A DNA stretch of 64,000 nt. Source: Mytilus californianus (lineage: Eukaryota; Mollusca; Bivalvia; Mytilida; Mytilidae). The stretch lies in the NCBI RefSeq assembly GCF_021869535.1, contig NW_026262690.1, positions 17,695,001-17,759,000 of the forward strand, read 5' to 3'. Below the pieces are notes generated by a model that saw only the letters and a list, made by a program, of their open reading frames with translations, was not told the DNA's origin and did not search any database. A program made the position numbers and the translations under genes. Numbering within the stretch: the stretch's first letter is position 1; each line of letters opens with the position of its first letter. Positions 1 through 10,982 of the stretch are shown here, piece after piece.

Positions 1-200
1 AACGAAAAATTCAGCAATTTTTCCATTTGTAAAGGGGCACATCTCTAGAACGGTAAAAATGATGCCACCAAAATTCACATATGATGTGTGTTTTGTGGTA
101 ATCAGCATTGTGCCTAAGTTTTATAACGTTTGATTGAGGCAAACTAAAGTTAGAGAACAGAAACGAAAAATTCAGCAATTACCTACATGTAAGAAATACA
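1..200 (-). repeat. Dispersed repeat, partial, ~155-165-bp unit
   Basis: The phrase around positions 1-20 recurs near 163-180, so one unit and part of a second are present. The reverse complement of the same unit occurs at 19500-19800, where it also repeats after about 163 bases. The window start cuts the element. No coding potential is visible; an open frame here is a chance by-product. Confidence 0.7.
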
Positions 201-1406
201 TAGGTTGTATATGCAGCATCATGAGAACTTCAGTGAGACAAGAACTCACAAAACTCCACATACCTTTGTATCCAAAATCAATAGTCGCTACAAACTGTTT
301 GTGTAGAGAACACAAGCATATGATGCACAACTGCACTATCTATGTCAGAAAAGGTTTATGATAGAATGAAATCAATTCAGTAGTTTTAGAGGAGTTGCAG
401 ATGTGTATTTTTATAAAAATAGTCGTACAGATTAACTGGTTGTGGAGGAGTTGTGGTTTTAAATGTTCAAAATCTGGAAAAAAAGTTTTACTATTTTTTT
501 GCAGAAGTGACACCATTAGCCAACTGATATGACTGATGATGAACAAACAGAACAATATCATTATAAACCACTTTTCGTCTGAATTTTGACATATATAAGT
601 TTTAAGTTGTATGAATAGAAGGTACGGTTGGATGATTTTCTTGATGAAACACATTTTTCTTCCTTTTTGTCCTTGAAATCTGCAGCTTGGAAATAAGCGG
701 AAAGTTAGAAAATAAGTTCACATGATGCATGTATAATGAAGAATGATTCTTTTTGTGAACCAGACCAAACCATACTTCAAAAAAGGTATTTGCTGCTTCT
801 ACCCTCAGCACACTGCAATTAGAAGTAAGAGATCAGACTGGTCAGCACAAAGCCAGAACACAGTGTTGGTTAGAGTGACATGTTTTCCTACTGACTGAGT
901 TACCTAGTGAACTACAACAAATGTAGCACATTAAAAATCCTACCAGTACTCAGCCTGTTTGTCTGTCTGTTTGTCTGTCTATTAACAAAGCAAGGTTCCT
1001 ATTCATAGTACTTTAACATCTTGTCCTATTATGCATGTAATAGTTGCCAATGAAGGTTAAACAATAAACCATCATCATAGACTCATACTCATAATTTAAA
1101 GAAATACTGGCAATAAAAATCTCCCTATTTTAGGAATATTATCTCCTTAATTGGAGTACCGGTAATCCTTCAGATTTCCACCAAATATTTGGGAGTTTCC
1201 CAAGTGAAGCAATGAAAAAGCAGACAACAATGTAAACAGAACATGTATATATTAGAGTCAGATTGACGTCCAGTCTCTAATTGACTGCCCTTTCTCAAAT
1301 TGACGTACAATCTGAAGTCCCATTCTCAAATCAAGGTCAAATATTTTTAACTTCTTATCGACGTCAAATGTGTCATGTATTACCATAAACTGTTAACACA
1401 GAGATA
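201..1406. other. Unassigned A+T-rich DNA
   Basis: I see no exon with paired splice sites and no clear repeat structure. Open frames at 134-361 (+), 340-654 (-) and 602-811 (-) have compositions expected by chance. A short GTCT-type simple repeat lies at about 960-980. Positions 1255-1370 contain several loose copies of a GACGTC/CAAATTGACG-like motif leading into the satellite element. Confidence 0.4.
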
Positions 1407-3043
1407 TGTCTCGCCTATTTGTTATTTTGATAATGCAAATGTTGAGATTAAAATTACAATACTTTAACATGTAAGTTATGCAAATATTCAAAGTCAATGA
1501 ACCATGACTGAATGTACAGGGCTAAACAGTCTCCATGGAAATAACATGTGTCAATGCTAATACAACTGCAAACCAAATACCATTGACTTTTCATAGGTCA
1601 TTCCCTTTAAACAAACCTAAACCATGTAAACACAAACATTAACTTGTAAACTATGTAAAAGTTTCAAAGTCAATGAACCATAATTAGGGGTAGGGGTTAT
1701 ATAACCTCCATGGAAATGAAACTTGCAAAAGCCAATACATTTGCATACCGAATATCATTGACTTAACATTAGTGGTTCATCTTAAACTGACCTAATCACA
1801 AACTAATACATGTAAACTAAGCAAAAGTTTCAAAGTCAATAGACCATGACTGAGAAGTAAGGACCAAATATTCTCCATGGAAATAAGATGTGCTAATGCT
1901 TCTACAACTGCATACCAATTATCATTGACCTACCACTAACGGTTCCCCTTAAACTGACCTAATCACAAACTAATACATGTAATCTAAACAAAAGATTTAA
2001 AGTCAATAGACCATGACTGAGGGGGCGGGGCCAAATAATCTCCATGGAAATGAGATATGCCAATGCTTATACAACTGCATACCAAATATCATTGACCTAC
2101 CACTAGTGGTTCCCCATAAACTGACCTAATCACAAACTAATTCATGTAAACTAAGCAAAGTTTCAAAGTCAATAGACCTTGACTGAGGGGGTGGGGCCAA
2201 ATAATCTTCATGGTAATGAGATGTGCCAATGCTAATACAACTGCATACCAAATATCATTGACCTACCACTAATGGTTCCCCATAAACTGACCTAATCACA
2301 AACTAATACATGTAAACTAAACAAAAGATTTAAAGTCAATAGACCATGACTGAGGGGGCGGGGCCAAATAACCTCCATGGAAATGAGATATGCCAATGCT
2401 TATACAACTGCATACCAAATATCATTGACCTACCACTAGTGGTTCCCCATAAACTGACCTAATCACAAACTAATTCATGTAAACTAAGCAAAGTTTCAAA
2501 GTCAATAGACCTTGACTGAGGGGGTGGGGCCAAATAATCTTCATGGTAATGAGATGTGCCAATGCTAATACAACTGCATACCAAATATCATTAACCTACC
2601 ACAAATGGTTCCCCATAAACTGACCTAATCACAAACTAATACATGTAAACTAAACAAAAGATTTAAAGTCAATAGACCATGACTGAGGGGGCGGGGCCAA
2701 ATAATCTCCATGGAAATGAGATATGCCAATGCTTATACAACTGCATACCAAATATCATTGACCTACCACTAGTGGTTCCCCATAAACTGACCTAATCACA
2801 AACTAATTCATGTAAACTAAGCAAAGTTTCAAAGTCAATAGACCTTGACTGAGGGGGTGAGGCCAAATAATCTCCATTGTAATGAGATGTGCCAATGCTA
2901 ATGTAACTGCATATCAAATATCATTGACCTACCACTAGTGGTTCACCATGAACTAGACCTAATCACAAACTAATACATTGTTGACGCCGCCGCCGGAAAC
3001 AGCATACATATGTCTCGCTTTTTGACTCCGTCAAGGCGAGACA
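1407..3043. mobile_element. Satellite-cored non-autonomous element, candidate
   Basis: The segment starts with TGTCTCGCC (1407-1415) and ends with the inverse GGCGAGACA (3035-3043). The right end is itself a hairpin: TGTCTCGC at 3011-3018 pairs with GCGAGACA at 3036-3043, with TTGAC/GTCAA pairing inside. Between the ends lies a tandem array of ~166-bp monomers. A tandem core between short arms, with a hairpin near the right end, is the layout known for pearl/Helitron-like non-autonomous elements of bivalves (family knowledge). There is no transposase gene. Exact ends and target duplication are not established; a terminal-inverted-repeat element is the alternative. Confidence 0.55.
1441..2975. 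repeat. Satellite array, ~166/167-bp monomer, 333-bp dimer
   Basis: The anchor AAGTCAAT recurs at 1491, 1667, 1833, 2000, 2166, 2333, 2499, 2666 and 2832, spacings 176, 166, 167, 166, 167, 166, 167, 166. From about 2000 the copies alternate between type A (GACCATGACTGAGGGGGCGG) and type B (GACCTTGACTGAGGGGGTGG), so the true period is a 333-bp dimer. The first three copies are more diverged and lack the alternation, which fits edge decay. Each monomer also carries an ATCATTGAC box roughly inverse to the anchor. Confidence 0.95.
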
Positions 3044-3825
3044 AAAATGATTTCCCATCGATCAGAGTCTTCTCTCATCAACGTTTCATTTATTCTCAGT
3101 TTGATTTCTGTAGTGGTTGGTTGCTTTGATTTCATAAAATACTTCACCTAAATAGACTAATTGTTTCTTGTCTTTCAATACATTGAAAATCATAACTAAG
3201 TTGACTTATGAAAAGGAACAACAAAGTAGACAATATCCCGTCCCATAGAAACAACTAAAACCAAATAAAACGAACTGGATAAATGACAACAAGAAAACCA
3301 CCAACAACAGATTACATCATGGACATTATTATTTTGTGTGAGAGAAGTTAATCCCCTGGTTCTTCCTTGTTTCATATTCATATGAATAAAAGAACATCTG
3401 GATATATATCAATGAGACAGCAACCCAACGACAAAAATAACCGTACAACATCTAGATTTATTTAGCTATCAACAATAAACAGATGTCTATTCACTATGTC
3501 CAGCTCTAAAATAAAAGTAGCAAATAAAGAACAGAAACAATTAATTTGAAGGATCTTATTTATTGCTGTTTTCAATCCATTCTGTATAATTAATAATGTA
3601 AAGAATTTGGTTATAACATCCGATAACTGCTGACAAGGTTCCTTATTTGGGACATGGAAACAGTTTTATAAGTGAAAAACAAATTAAATTCCCAGTCTAT
3701 AGCAGCAATATGTAGAGTTATTGTCAGTGAAAATGATCAGATGAAATATGTCATTTTGAAATTGATATATATCATAACAAGTTAACCTCATTAATAAAAT
3801 TATGAATGCATAATTTTTATACGAC
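3044..3825. repeat. Mostly unassigned DNA with a dispersed-repeat fragment
   Basis: Positions about 3395-3460 read as a stretch with ATATCAATGAGACAGCAACC, related to the stretch at 61995-62070, so a dispersed repeat family is likely. The remainder shows no splice-bounded exon. The 61-codon minus-strand open frame at 3196-3381 lies in this repeat-like sequence and is not supported as a gene. Confidence 0.45.
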
Positions 3826-3955
3826 CACAAAAAATTTTTGGGTAAAAAAAATTTTTTTGGGGGGGGTCACAAAAGCAAAAAAAAAAGGGGGGTAAATTTT
3901 TCTTGTTGTTGTTGGGGTGGGGGGGGTGGGGGTGGGGGTGGGGAGGGGTGGTATA
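3826..3955. repeat. Low-complexity poly-A/T/G tract
   Basis: Runs of A, T and G follow each other, ending in a (G)n-T series at about 3913-3950. The glycine-rich frame read through it is a composition artefact. Length variation and assembly error are likely in such a tract. Confidence 0.8.
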
Positions 3956-4094
3956 GAATCAAATGTCCATTTGGTGTCTTACTTTATTATGACATAAGAT
4001 TGGACGTTGATTTGAGGAACGGACATCGATAGGAGACCAGATGTTGATCTGAGTCTTACACATATACTGATTTTGAACCATTTCTCTCTGAGTC

Positions 4095-4560
4095 CGAAGT
4101 AAAAATGAGGTCAAACACAGATGATACCTGCTTGACAGACATGAACCATTCCATACAGCAAATAAAGTTAACCTATTGCTTATAGTATTTGAAAAACAGA
4201 CCAAAACACAAAAACTTAACATTGACCAATGAACCATGTAAAATGAGGTCAAGGTCAGATGAAACCGTCCAAACGGACATGCACACCTTACATACTATAG
4301 ACCGAATATAGTTGATCTGTGAAATGGACTGTATTAACTTTAACCTTGATCACTGATCAATGAAATAAGGTCGAGGTCAGGTGAACCCTCTCTGATGGGC
4401 ATGTAAACCTTTCAAGGATCCCATATATTAAATATTATTATCCTATTACTGATAAGTGAAAAGTTCACAGGACAAAACAATTCTAATCAGTCTATGAACC
4501 ATGAACCTAAGGTCAAAGACAATGGACATTTGAAGGACAGAAAAAAAAGTCATTTGTTTA
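4095..4560. repeat. Degenerate tandem repeat, ~120-140-bp unit
   Basis: An AAGGTCA-type box preceded by (A)ATGA recurs near 4105, 4244, 4365 and 4507, each followed by a GACATG or GGCATG box about 35 bases later. The consensus resembles a very common bivalve satellite that I recall, with AATGAGGTCAAGGTCAGATG as hallmark. Copies are diverged and of unequal length. No coding function is seen. Confidence 0.75.
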
Positions 4561-4865
4561 CAGAGTAAGAAGCATCCAGGTCTTCTTCCCTCTGAAATAT
4601 AAAGCTTTATTAAATAATTTACACTGCAACAGGATTGTTACCCCTACGTCTCGCATTCTATGACTTTCCTCACAGGAAATTCAAAAATCAGCATAGATTG
4701 TAAGGTAAAGTTATTTTAAACACAAGAAGTTTTAGTGCTAGCAAATTTGTCATGGGTCTAATCCATGCCAGACTGCCCCTACATCTTCAACCTAAAGTTA
4801 ATTGATACCCTGCATTCTTTTATGGTGTTGAAATATTATTACTTCTTATATTGACTGTTACTTAC
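4561..4865. other. Intronic or intergenic, nothing recognised
   Basis: This lies 3' of the last exon I can define in the minus-strand gene. Because that exon ends in a good donor site, at least one more exon should follow, but I cannot pick it out here or further left. Confidence 0.4.
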
Positions 4866-6702
4866 CTGAAAAATTCCTCTAGGAGCTACCTTAATAATAC
4901 AACAATGAGATGTTGATCTACCACCGCTCAATGTAGAAAACATTGTTTGATGTATGCTATCTTCCAGGTCAGGTTTTGAACCCTGCGAAAAAATGTGTTA
5001 CAATCAAAAACAAAAATTCACAGATCAATAGAGTGCCTTCATTTTTCTATGTAATAGATAATTGTGTCACTTTGTGGAGGAATGCAGATGCAATGTTTGA
5101 AAACTTACAGATTACTAATGATAGAAGCCAGACAATGCAGTCTGTCTCAAATGTGTGTTCTGGATCATTTGTCTGTTATTGAAATGACCTGGTTCTGGGA
5201 CTTATTTGTGCATTAGCCCCACATCAGTAAACATAATTCTCAAAAACTTCCTGTTGTAAGCTAGCCGGCGAATGGACCCTCTTTTTGTTTTCTTCTTTAA
5301 TTTTTATTTGGTAAATGTTCTTTTCTATTTGAACTTACTTAATATTGTGTTCTTTGTCTTATCCTTATGATATTACAATAACAGTAGTTTATACATGATG
5401 ACCTCTATTCTTATTTTCCATGTGGGTAAATATGGATGCCCATTATTTCTATGTTCCCTACGTTGCGCAGGGGCAATATGCTGTATGGCTTTCATGAGTT
5501 ACTTTTGGTTTAAAAATATTCAGCATTATTTGGGGTATTGAAGTTTCAATGATTAAATCAAAGGTTATATGTTTTACTTTTAATTGAGCAATGAATTTTT
5601 AATCACCTGTGTATAATGTTGATATTGTTTCAATCTTAATATATTTTACTTTACTTTACTTGCAACTTTTTTAGTTTAATTAATTAAACAAATTGAACAA
5701 ATCATAATAAAGTAGGGTACTCACCACTTCAATGATATTTAAATATATGCTAGCATCATAACTAGGATCATCCAGACAAATATCCACCAGGGGTTTATAC
5801 TTGGCGTATCTGCATGGGGCAGTATATATCTCAAATGGTTTTAAAGGTACTTTTTGCTGAGCAATAAAACGTCCATCAAAATGTTTCATCAGCAAACAGT
5901 GTAAAAGATTTCTACCAAGAGAACTGGCACAGTTGCGTCCAAAGGATTTAAATCTGTTACGACACTGCTTTATCCTAAAAATTAATCAAAATCCTGAAAT
6001 GTTGAATGTGATCGTTTATCATGAAAACATGCAAATACATGGATTAATGAACCTCAGTTTGGGATCAGAACTTGCAGTCCAGAATATTTGGGAAAATCAT
6101 TCATATTTTTGTCTAAAATTGGAAATTGTCTGTATTTATGCCTAACAGCTAAGTAGGGGAGCATGGAGGTGCTGTGTACTACTTTTCACATTGTACTTTT
6201 AATATAACCAACTATATACAGGAGTGGTAAGAAGGGGTGTCATCCCAAATTCTCCAAAAAATAAATTATTCTTTCCTGGATCCCCAAAAGTTTTAAAATC
6301 ATTAATTCCAAGAGTCCCAATAGGTGTAAATCCTAAATTCCAGCAAAAATAAAGACCCAATACTGAATTCACTCAAAAATAAAGGCCCAATCCATTATTT
6401 TATCTTGAAAAAGGTCCTTACTCCCCTTTATATAATGTATATTAAGTACATGTACATGTACATGTATAATAGAAAAGAATATACAAGACCATGATGACAG
6501 CTATAATAGTTGAATTCAAGTTGTCCAATCTACTTACTGTGTTGAATTCCATGTTTCTGTGCAATCTCTTGTTCCACTATGAGACACAATTTGTTCCCAA
6601 ATTCCCTGCTCTAAAACCTCTTCACATGATTCCACTTGCTTTATATCACAAAATCTAAATGGCCACCTAGCAGCTGATATTTCTGAGGGAGAAACATTTG
6701 AC
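4866..6702 (-). CDS. Unrecognised multi-exon gene, three supported exons
   Basis: Exon A 6538-6702 (after TTCTTGCAG, donor GTAAGT), exon B 5725-5974 (after TAATTTTTAG, donor GTGAGT) and exon C 4866-4982 (after TTTTTCGCAG, donor GTAAGT). Phases agree: A runs phase 2 to 2, B completes the codon and ends in phase 0, C is exactly 39 codons. The joined 177-codon peptide is open throughout. It contains RWPFRFCDIKQ and a Cys-spaced region in A, FGRNCASSLGRNLLHCLL and MKHFDGRFIAQQK in B, and TLSGGRSTSHCCIIK in C. Composition is that of a soluble or extracellular folded protein; no membrane segment or repeat is visible. I do not recognise the family. The gene continues on both sides. Sequence and splice sites make a real gene likely; function is unknown. 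Confidence 0.72.
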
Positions 6703-9169
6703 CTGCAAGAAAAATTATTAGTACACATACTCTGTATTTACATTGGAAAAGAAGGAGTTGTGAAAGGACTTTTATTTATTGGATACCATTTTTTGTGAAT
6801 TTAGTGGTTAAAATGAAAACCACAAATTTTATCATTCTGACATGTGTTACCCAGTGAAAAGCATTTTTTTCTACTGACTGATAATGCAATAATTCTGTAT
6901 CCACAAATTCAAAAATCCATGAACCTATGCTGGATTTTTCAAAAAAAAATTAAAAAAATGGAATTCAAGAATTTAAAAAGTATACTTTCACTGTACTTAA
7001 ATTCTAATTTGGTAACAACAATTGATAGTTTTGTTTATATAACCATGATGACATTGAAAAATGTGCTGGATAGCTAAATTTCGATTTTCTAAGCGAACAA
7101 ATTGAAAGTGCATTTATCATGTTTATTCATGTTATTTAGATCAATAGAAACAATTTTCGGTTATCGACTTTTCCAGAAAATTAATAAGTTGCTACATTGA
7201 TCCCCTGAAAACCACCTTCTTCCGAGGAATCAATCTCTTATTTAACAATCAGGAATTCAGAAAAGTTGCTAGCCAAAATTCTTGCCTTTTACACTTTGTA
7301 ATATTTCTGATAAATTAAAAATAATTTTTGTGTGCAGTAAATTTTTATCCCAATAAGGATAGTAAATCCCAAACAGGTAAATATGACACATTTGGGTGAC
7401 TGATCCAAAACTGCCATCATTGTTTTCTTACTCTTGTGATATCACACAGCTCTTATGATTGAATTGAAAAGAAAAAGTTAAAGTATGAAAATCATGCAAA
7501 TAAATCTTATTTCCTCAAAAAATCAGAAAATAATATTTAAATAAAAGAATAGCATGCTTATGTCTCCCACTGATGCACAAATACATGTATTATCTGTCCA
7601 AGGAAGATAAGTAACTCACAAATCTATTTTTTGGGTTCTTTAAAACTTTTTCATAAAAATACATTTCATCCTACAAGAAATGTAGGCATTAGATTGCTAC
7701 ATTGATATTTTTACAAATAATTTTATAAGTGCTGATTATCATACCCTTGATATAAACCTTTGATATAAATTGATAAATATGTAGGTGCTAAAGTGCTTAC
7801 AATGCAATGTGCATTGCACCACACTGCACAGTTGACCATGAAACCTGCATTACCCTATCGAGAAATCACTTAGATTTCCATGTTTCATAACATCATTCTT
7901 GTACTATAAAAAATAAAATAGAAGTATCAGCCATACCAACACCTCCCCTCTTTCTGCACGATGCCCTCATGCAAATATTGTAAGACATCTGTATCTGTAT
8001 ATCACTATCTGCATAAGCATGAGCACGTTGTTGAAATAATGAAGTCAACAAACTTAAAAACATACATACATTAACACGAGCATGCCAATGAGGATCTGAA
8101 AATTTTTGAATCGAGAATCCGTCAACTGCAATGAAATTTTTTGGTTAAATTGGTTTCATGGATAAAATAGCATTATCCTAATACTGTATATTTTATGTTC
8201 TGGACATGTTTGATTATAGTTTTTTGTTGAGAAAAGTTTCTGGAGATATTTTAAGGTTTGTTTGAGACTGAGTGAGACATGTGCTCACTAGAGGGCATCC
8301 ATAAGTACTTTAAATGTTCGAAACTATCAAACAGTATTCATGATGTCAGACCTTGTCCCTTTTTTTTATATATATTTCGCACTTTTTATATTTTCTGGAT
8401 GAGCGAATCAGAATTCAAATAAGTGTGTTCATAATGTTCATGTTATTTAAAGGGTGGATAACTTTTTGGTAGTAAATATTGTATCGCCCAGGCTGGGGAA
8501 CTTGGTAGGCAAAAGTTCACATTAATCTGTGCCGATACAGCATTGTACAGTGTGCTAAATGTCCTCCTTTACAACATTTACTCATGGTAAAGGAGGAAGA
8601 TACAAAACATATGTTCTGATGACTAGCTGCCCAACCATAGGTCTTAGGTCCTTTAAATATTTTTTGACAATTTGCAGACCTGCAATTGTCAAAAAATATC
8701 AAAAGGACATAAAAATTAAGAGCTAAGGTTCCACAGCTAATGTCTTAACAGACTTAATGATCCGAAGGATGTTATTGGTTGATTAATATGGGGACTAAGT
8801 CCCCAATTACATTAAGAAAATCAATAAAATTTAATAAATTATAAAAAAAAAAAATATATACTTATAATGTATGACATGATTGTATGAACTCAAAATCGTT
8901 TTTTTTCTAACTTTTTTATTTTCCCACATTTGCGCAGATATCTCTTTCTTTCTTCCCGTCTCGTTTGCCACGATATTTTGAGTAAAATATAGGAAGCCGA
9001 AGGAGCATCATATTGTTTCCCCCAAATTTTTTGTTTTTGATTATTGAAAGAACACTGCCAGTTAACATGGTTAAACAATTAAAGTAAATTCCTTACATTT
9101 TAAAATGATTCTGGAGCTCATTCAACATACGATTTTATAGCAAATAAAATGTGTTCTCTTAGGAAACTC
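6703..9169. other. Introns and unassigned DNA around the tentative exons
   Basis: Apart from the tentative exons, I see a near-perfect inverted repeat at about 8661-8700, where ATTTTTTGACAATT faces AATTGTCAAAAAAT across an 11-base loop. A minus-strand frame at 8517-8702 begins inside that hairpin and is not bounded by a donor site. Simple A runs occur near 8845. Confidence 0.4.
7432..8125 (-). CDS. Tentative upstream exons of the same gene
   Basis: Three short candidates lie 5' of exon A. 8070-8125 (after TTTCATTGCAG, donor GTATGT) reads DGFSIQKFSDPHWHARVN. 7620-7670 (after TTTCTTGTAG, donor GTGAGT) reads DEMYFYEKVLKNPKNRF. A possible 20-nt microexon 7432-7451 (donor GTAAGA) reads SCVISQ. 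Their phases chain correctly: 0 to 0, then 0 to 2, into exon A. The first two have plausible protein composition and clean splice sites. The microexon rests mainly on phase and donor, with a weak acceptor. No start codon exon was found. Confidence 0.38.
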
Positions 9170-10629
9170 ATACCTGTCAACTGACCCAGATCCTGCAGGT
9201 GTGACCCGAGATTTTCACAATTATGAGGGGTCACCCGGAACACCCGCCGGGGGTTCATTCCTCCTATTCCCACTTTTTTCAAATCTGGTAAGAAAAGTTA
9301 AATTTTGATGTGGGAATAGGGGGAAAACTTGTGCAAACAAAGGATTATACTGTATAAACATTGTTTAATCAACTTTTAATTGACAAGTGTTTTTAGGACA
9401 GGTAATAGGTTATTTTTGTATGTGTATGAATTCTGTTTTTTTACTTAAAACAAATATGAAAGAAATGGAAACAAATATAAGTAAACTATTTTTTTTCTTT
9501 TATAACACAATTCAACCGTAGATTCAAGCAAGTATCATACATTGTAATATGGAAAAAATAATTCAACGGCACTAAAACAAATGACATATTGTAGCACACA
9601 CATTAGAAATTCACTGTATATAAGTCTATTGAAGTTTATTAATCTATTCTACGCAAAGAAGGTGGGAGGCTGCATCACCAAACTGTTCTGTTGTGACTTC
9701 CTGGTTGCGGTGTCTAACCTTAAGCTCTTCTAAATATGTTGTTGACTTCGAAATACTTTCGTTTTTGGGCTACTCCCTTCCCACCGGCTGCATACTGGAT
9801 CATGGTCAGGGCGTTGAAAGCTTCCTCAGGTTTCAGTAAGGTTTCAGTAGTTTTATGAGTTTAAAGATGTTTGGATGTGGGTGCTGGATTTTTTCAGCTT
9901 GGATAACTCAGTCAGTTAAAATCAATAAAATCTGATTGCTGTCCATTTATTATTCATGCTTAGAAGTAAAGTGAACAGTTTTCACCCATTATTTCACATC
10001 TTAAGATTATATTTTGTTATAATATTATCTATCATCCATTTATTTGTTCAGATGACAATTTTTTAAGTTTACAAATTCAATGATTTTTTAATCTTAGTTC
10101 TATTCATCTGACTTATTCTTTATTTTTAAGTAATTCTTTGAAGAAAAAAAAAAACATCTTACAAATAAACATTGTATAGAATTTTTTTTTTTTTAAATAT
10201 TATACTTAAACATTGTAAGAAATATGTTTTCTTTAAAAATAAAATACAGGTAAATCTTAGATGAATTTTTAATTAACCTTGATTGTTATAAAAACAAACT
10301 ATTTATCAAAACATCTATTGTTATTTGCATGTGGGAATAGAAGGAATAGCGATTTTTAAAAAACGGGAATAGGAGGAAGACACCCCGCCGGGTGACCAAA
10401 TAACCCGGGAATTCGGAAAATAACCCGTTTTCACCCGGATTCCTTAGCCTTCAGACTGATTAGATATAAAGTGATTTCAATGAAATACCGGCAAATTCGT
10501 AATTCTTCCTGGACAAGAAGTTCAACTAGCTGTGTAAACTCAGCTCAGTTTGTATGCGTTATGACCTGAGATTTCATTCTTCTATGCAGGTCATCACCTG
10601 CACTTTCATTGTCATAGGTTGACAGGTAT
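9170..10629. mobile_element. Non-autonomous inverted-repeat element with 8-bp target duplication
   Basis: ATACCTGTCAAC (9170-9181) is matched by its inverse GTTGACAGGTAT (10618-10629). The flanks are GGAAACTC (9162-9169) and GGAAACTT (10630-10637), an 8-bp duplication with one mismatch. Further in, the left GTCACCCGG...TTCCTCCTATTCCCAC block is mirrored by GGGAATAGGAGGAAG...CCGGGTGACC near 10360-10400. An 8-bp duplication fits hAT-like and some other cut-and-paste families (general knowledge). The 1460-bp interior is A+T-rich with no transposase frame, so it depends on another element for movement. Confidence 0.78.
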
Positions 10630-10814
10630 GGAAACTTACCTGATCAATCAATCAAATTTCAGTATCTGATAAGAATAACAAGCTGACTTGGTATCTTCGT
10701 TGATTAAAGAAAATGATAACCATTTTATTTTAATAATGCTTTGATACAAAAAAAAAAGCAACCTGATGATAGTGTTTCTGTTTTTACATTGAAAATGACG
10801 TCACACCTAAAATA

Positions 10815-10982
10815 CACCTTATCGCTATTTGTCCGCCATTACTGGACATCACACAAGTTCACGTAAAACTTTGACGTCATAATAGAAAATATCTGACGCC
10901 ACAATGGAAAAGTGATTGTTGTATGACGTCAAAAGTTCGAGCGGGACTGATTCTCAGGTCAAGCGGGATTAGCGATAAGGTG
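10815..10982. mobile_element. MITE, 168 bp, TA target duplication
   Basis: A 13-base terminal inverted repeat, CACCTTATCGCTA at 10815-10827 and TAGCGATAAGGTG at 10970-10982, is flanked on both sides by TA. The interior carries several GACGTC boxes (near 10871, 10924) arranged in inverted fashion. Size, ends and TA duplication fit a Tc1/mariner-type miniature element. There is no coding sequence. Confidence 0.8.

Noticed and set aside
1491-2980. Possible CRISPR-like array
   Set aside because: The repeated unit is a continuous ~166-bp satellite monomer, not short repeats with unique spacers, and the genome is eukaryotic.
3838-4032. Gly/Lys-rich frame
   Set aside because: Produced by A and G homopolymer runs.
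4943-5182. 79-codon plus-strand open frame
   Set aside because: It overlaps exon C of the minus-strand gene and has no splice or family support.
8517-8702. Cys-containing minus-strand frame as a further exon
   Set aside because: It opens inside a hairpin, has no donor site before its stop, and its phase does not help the exon chain.
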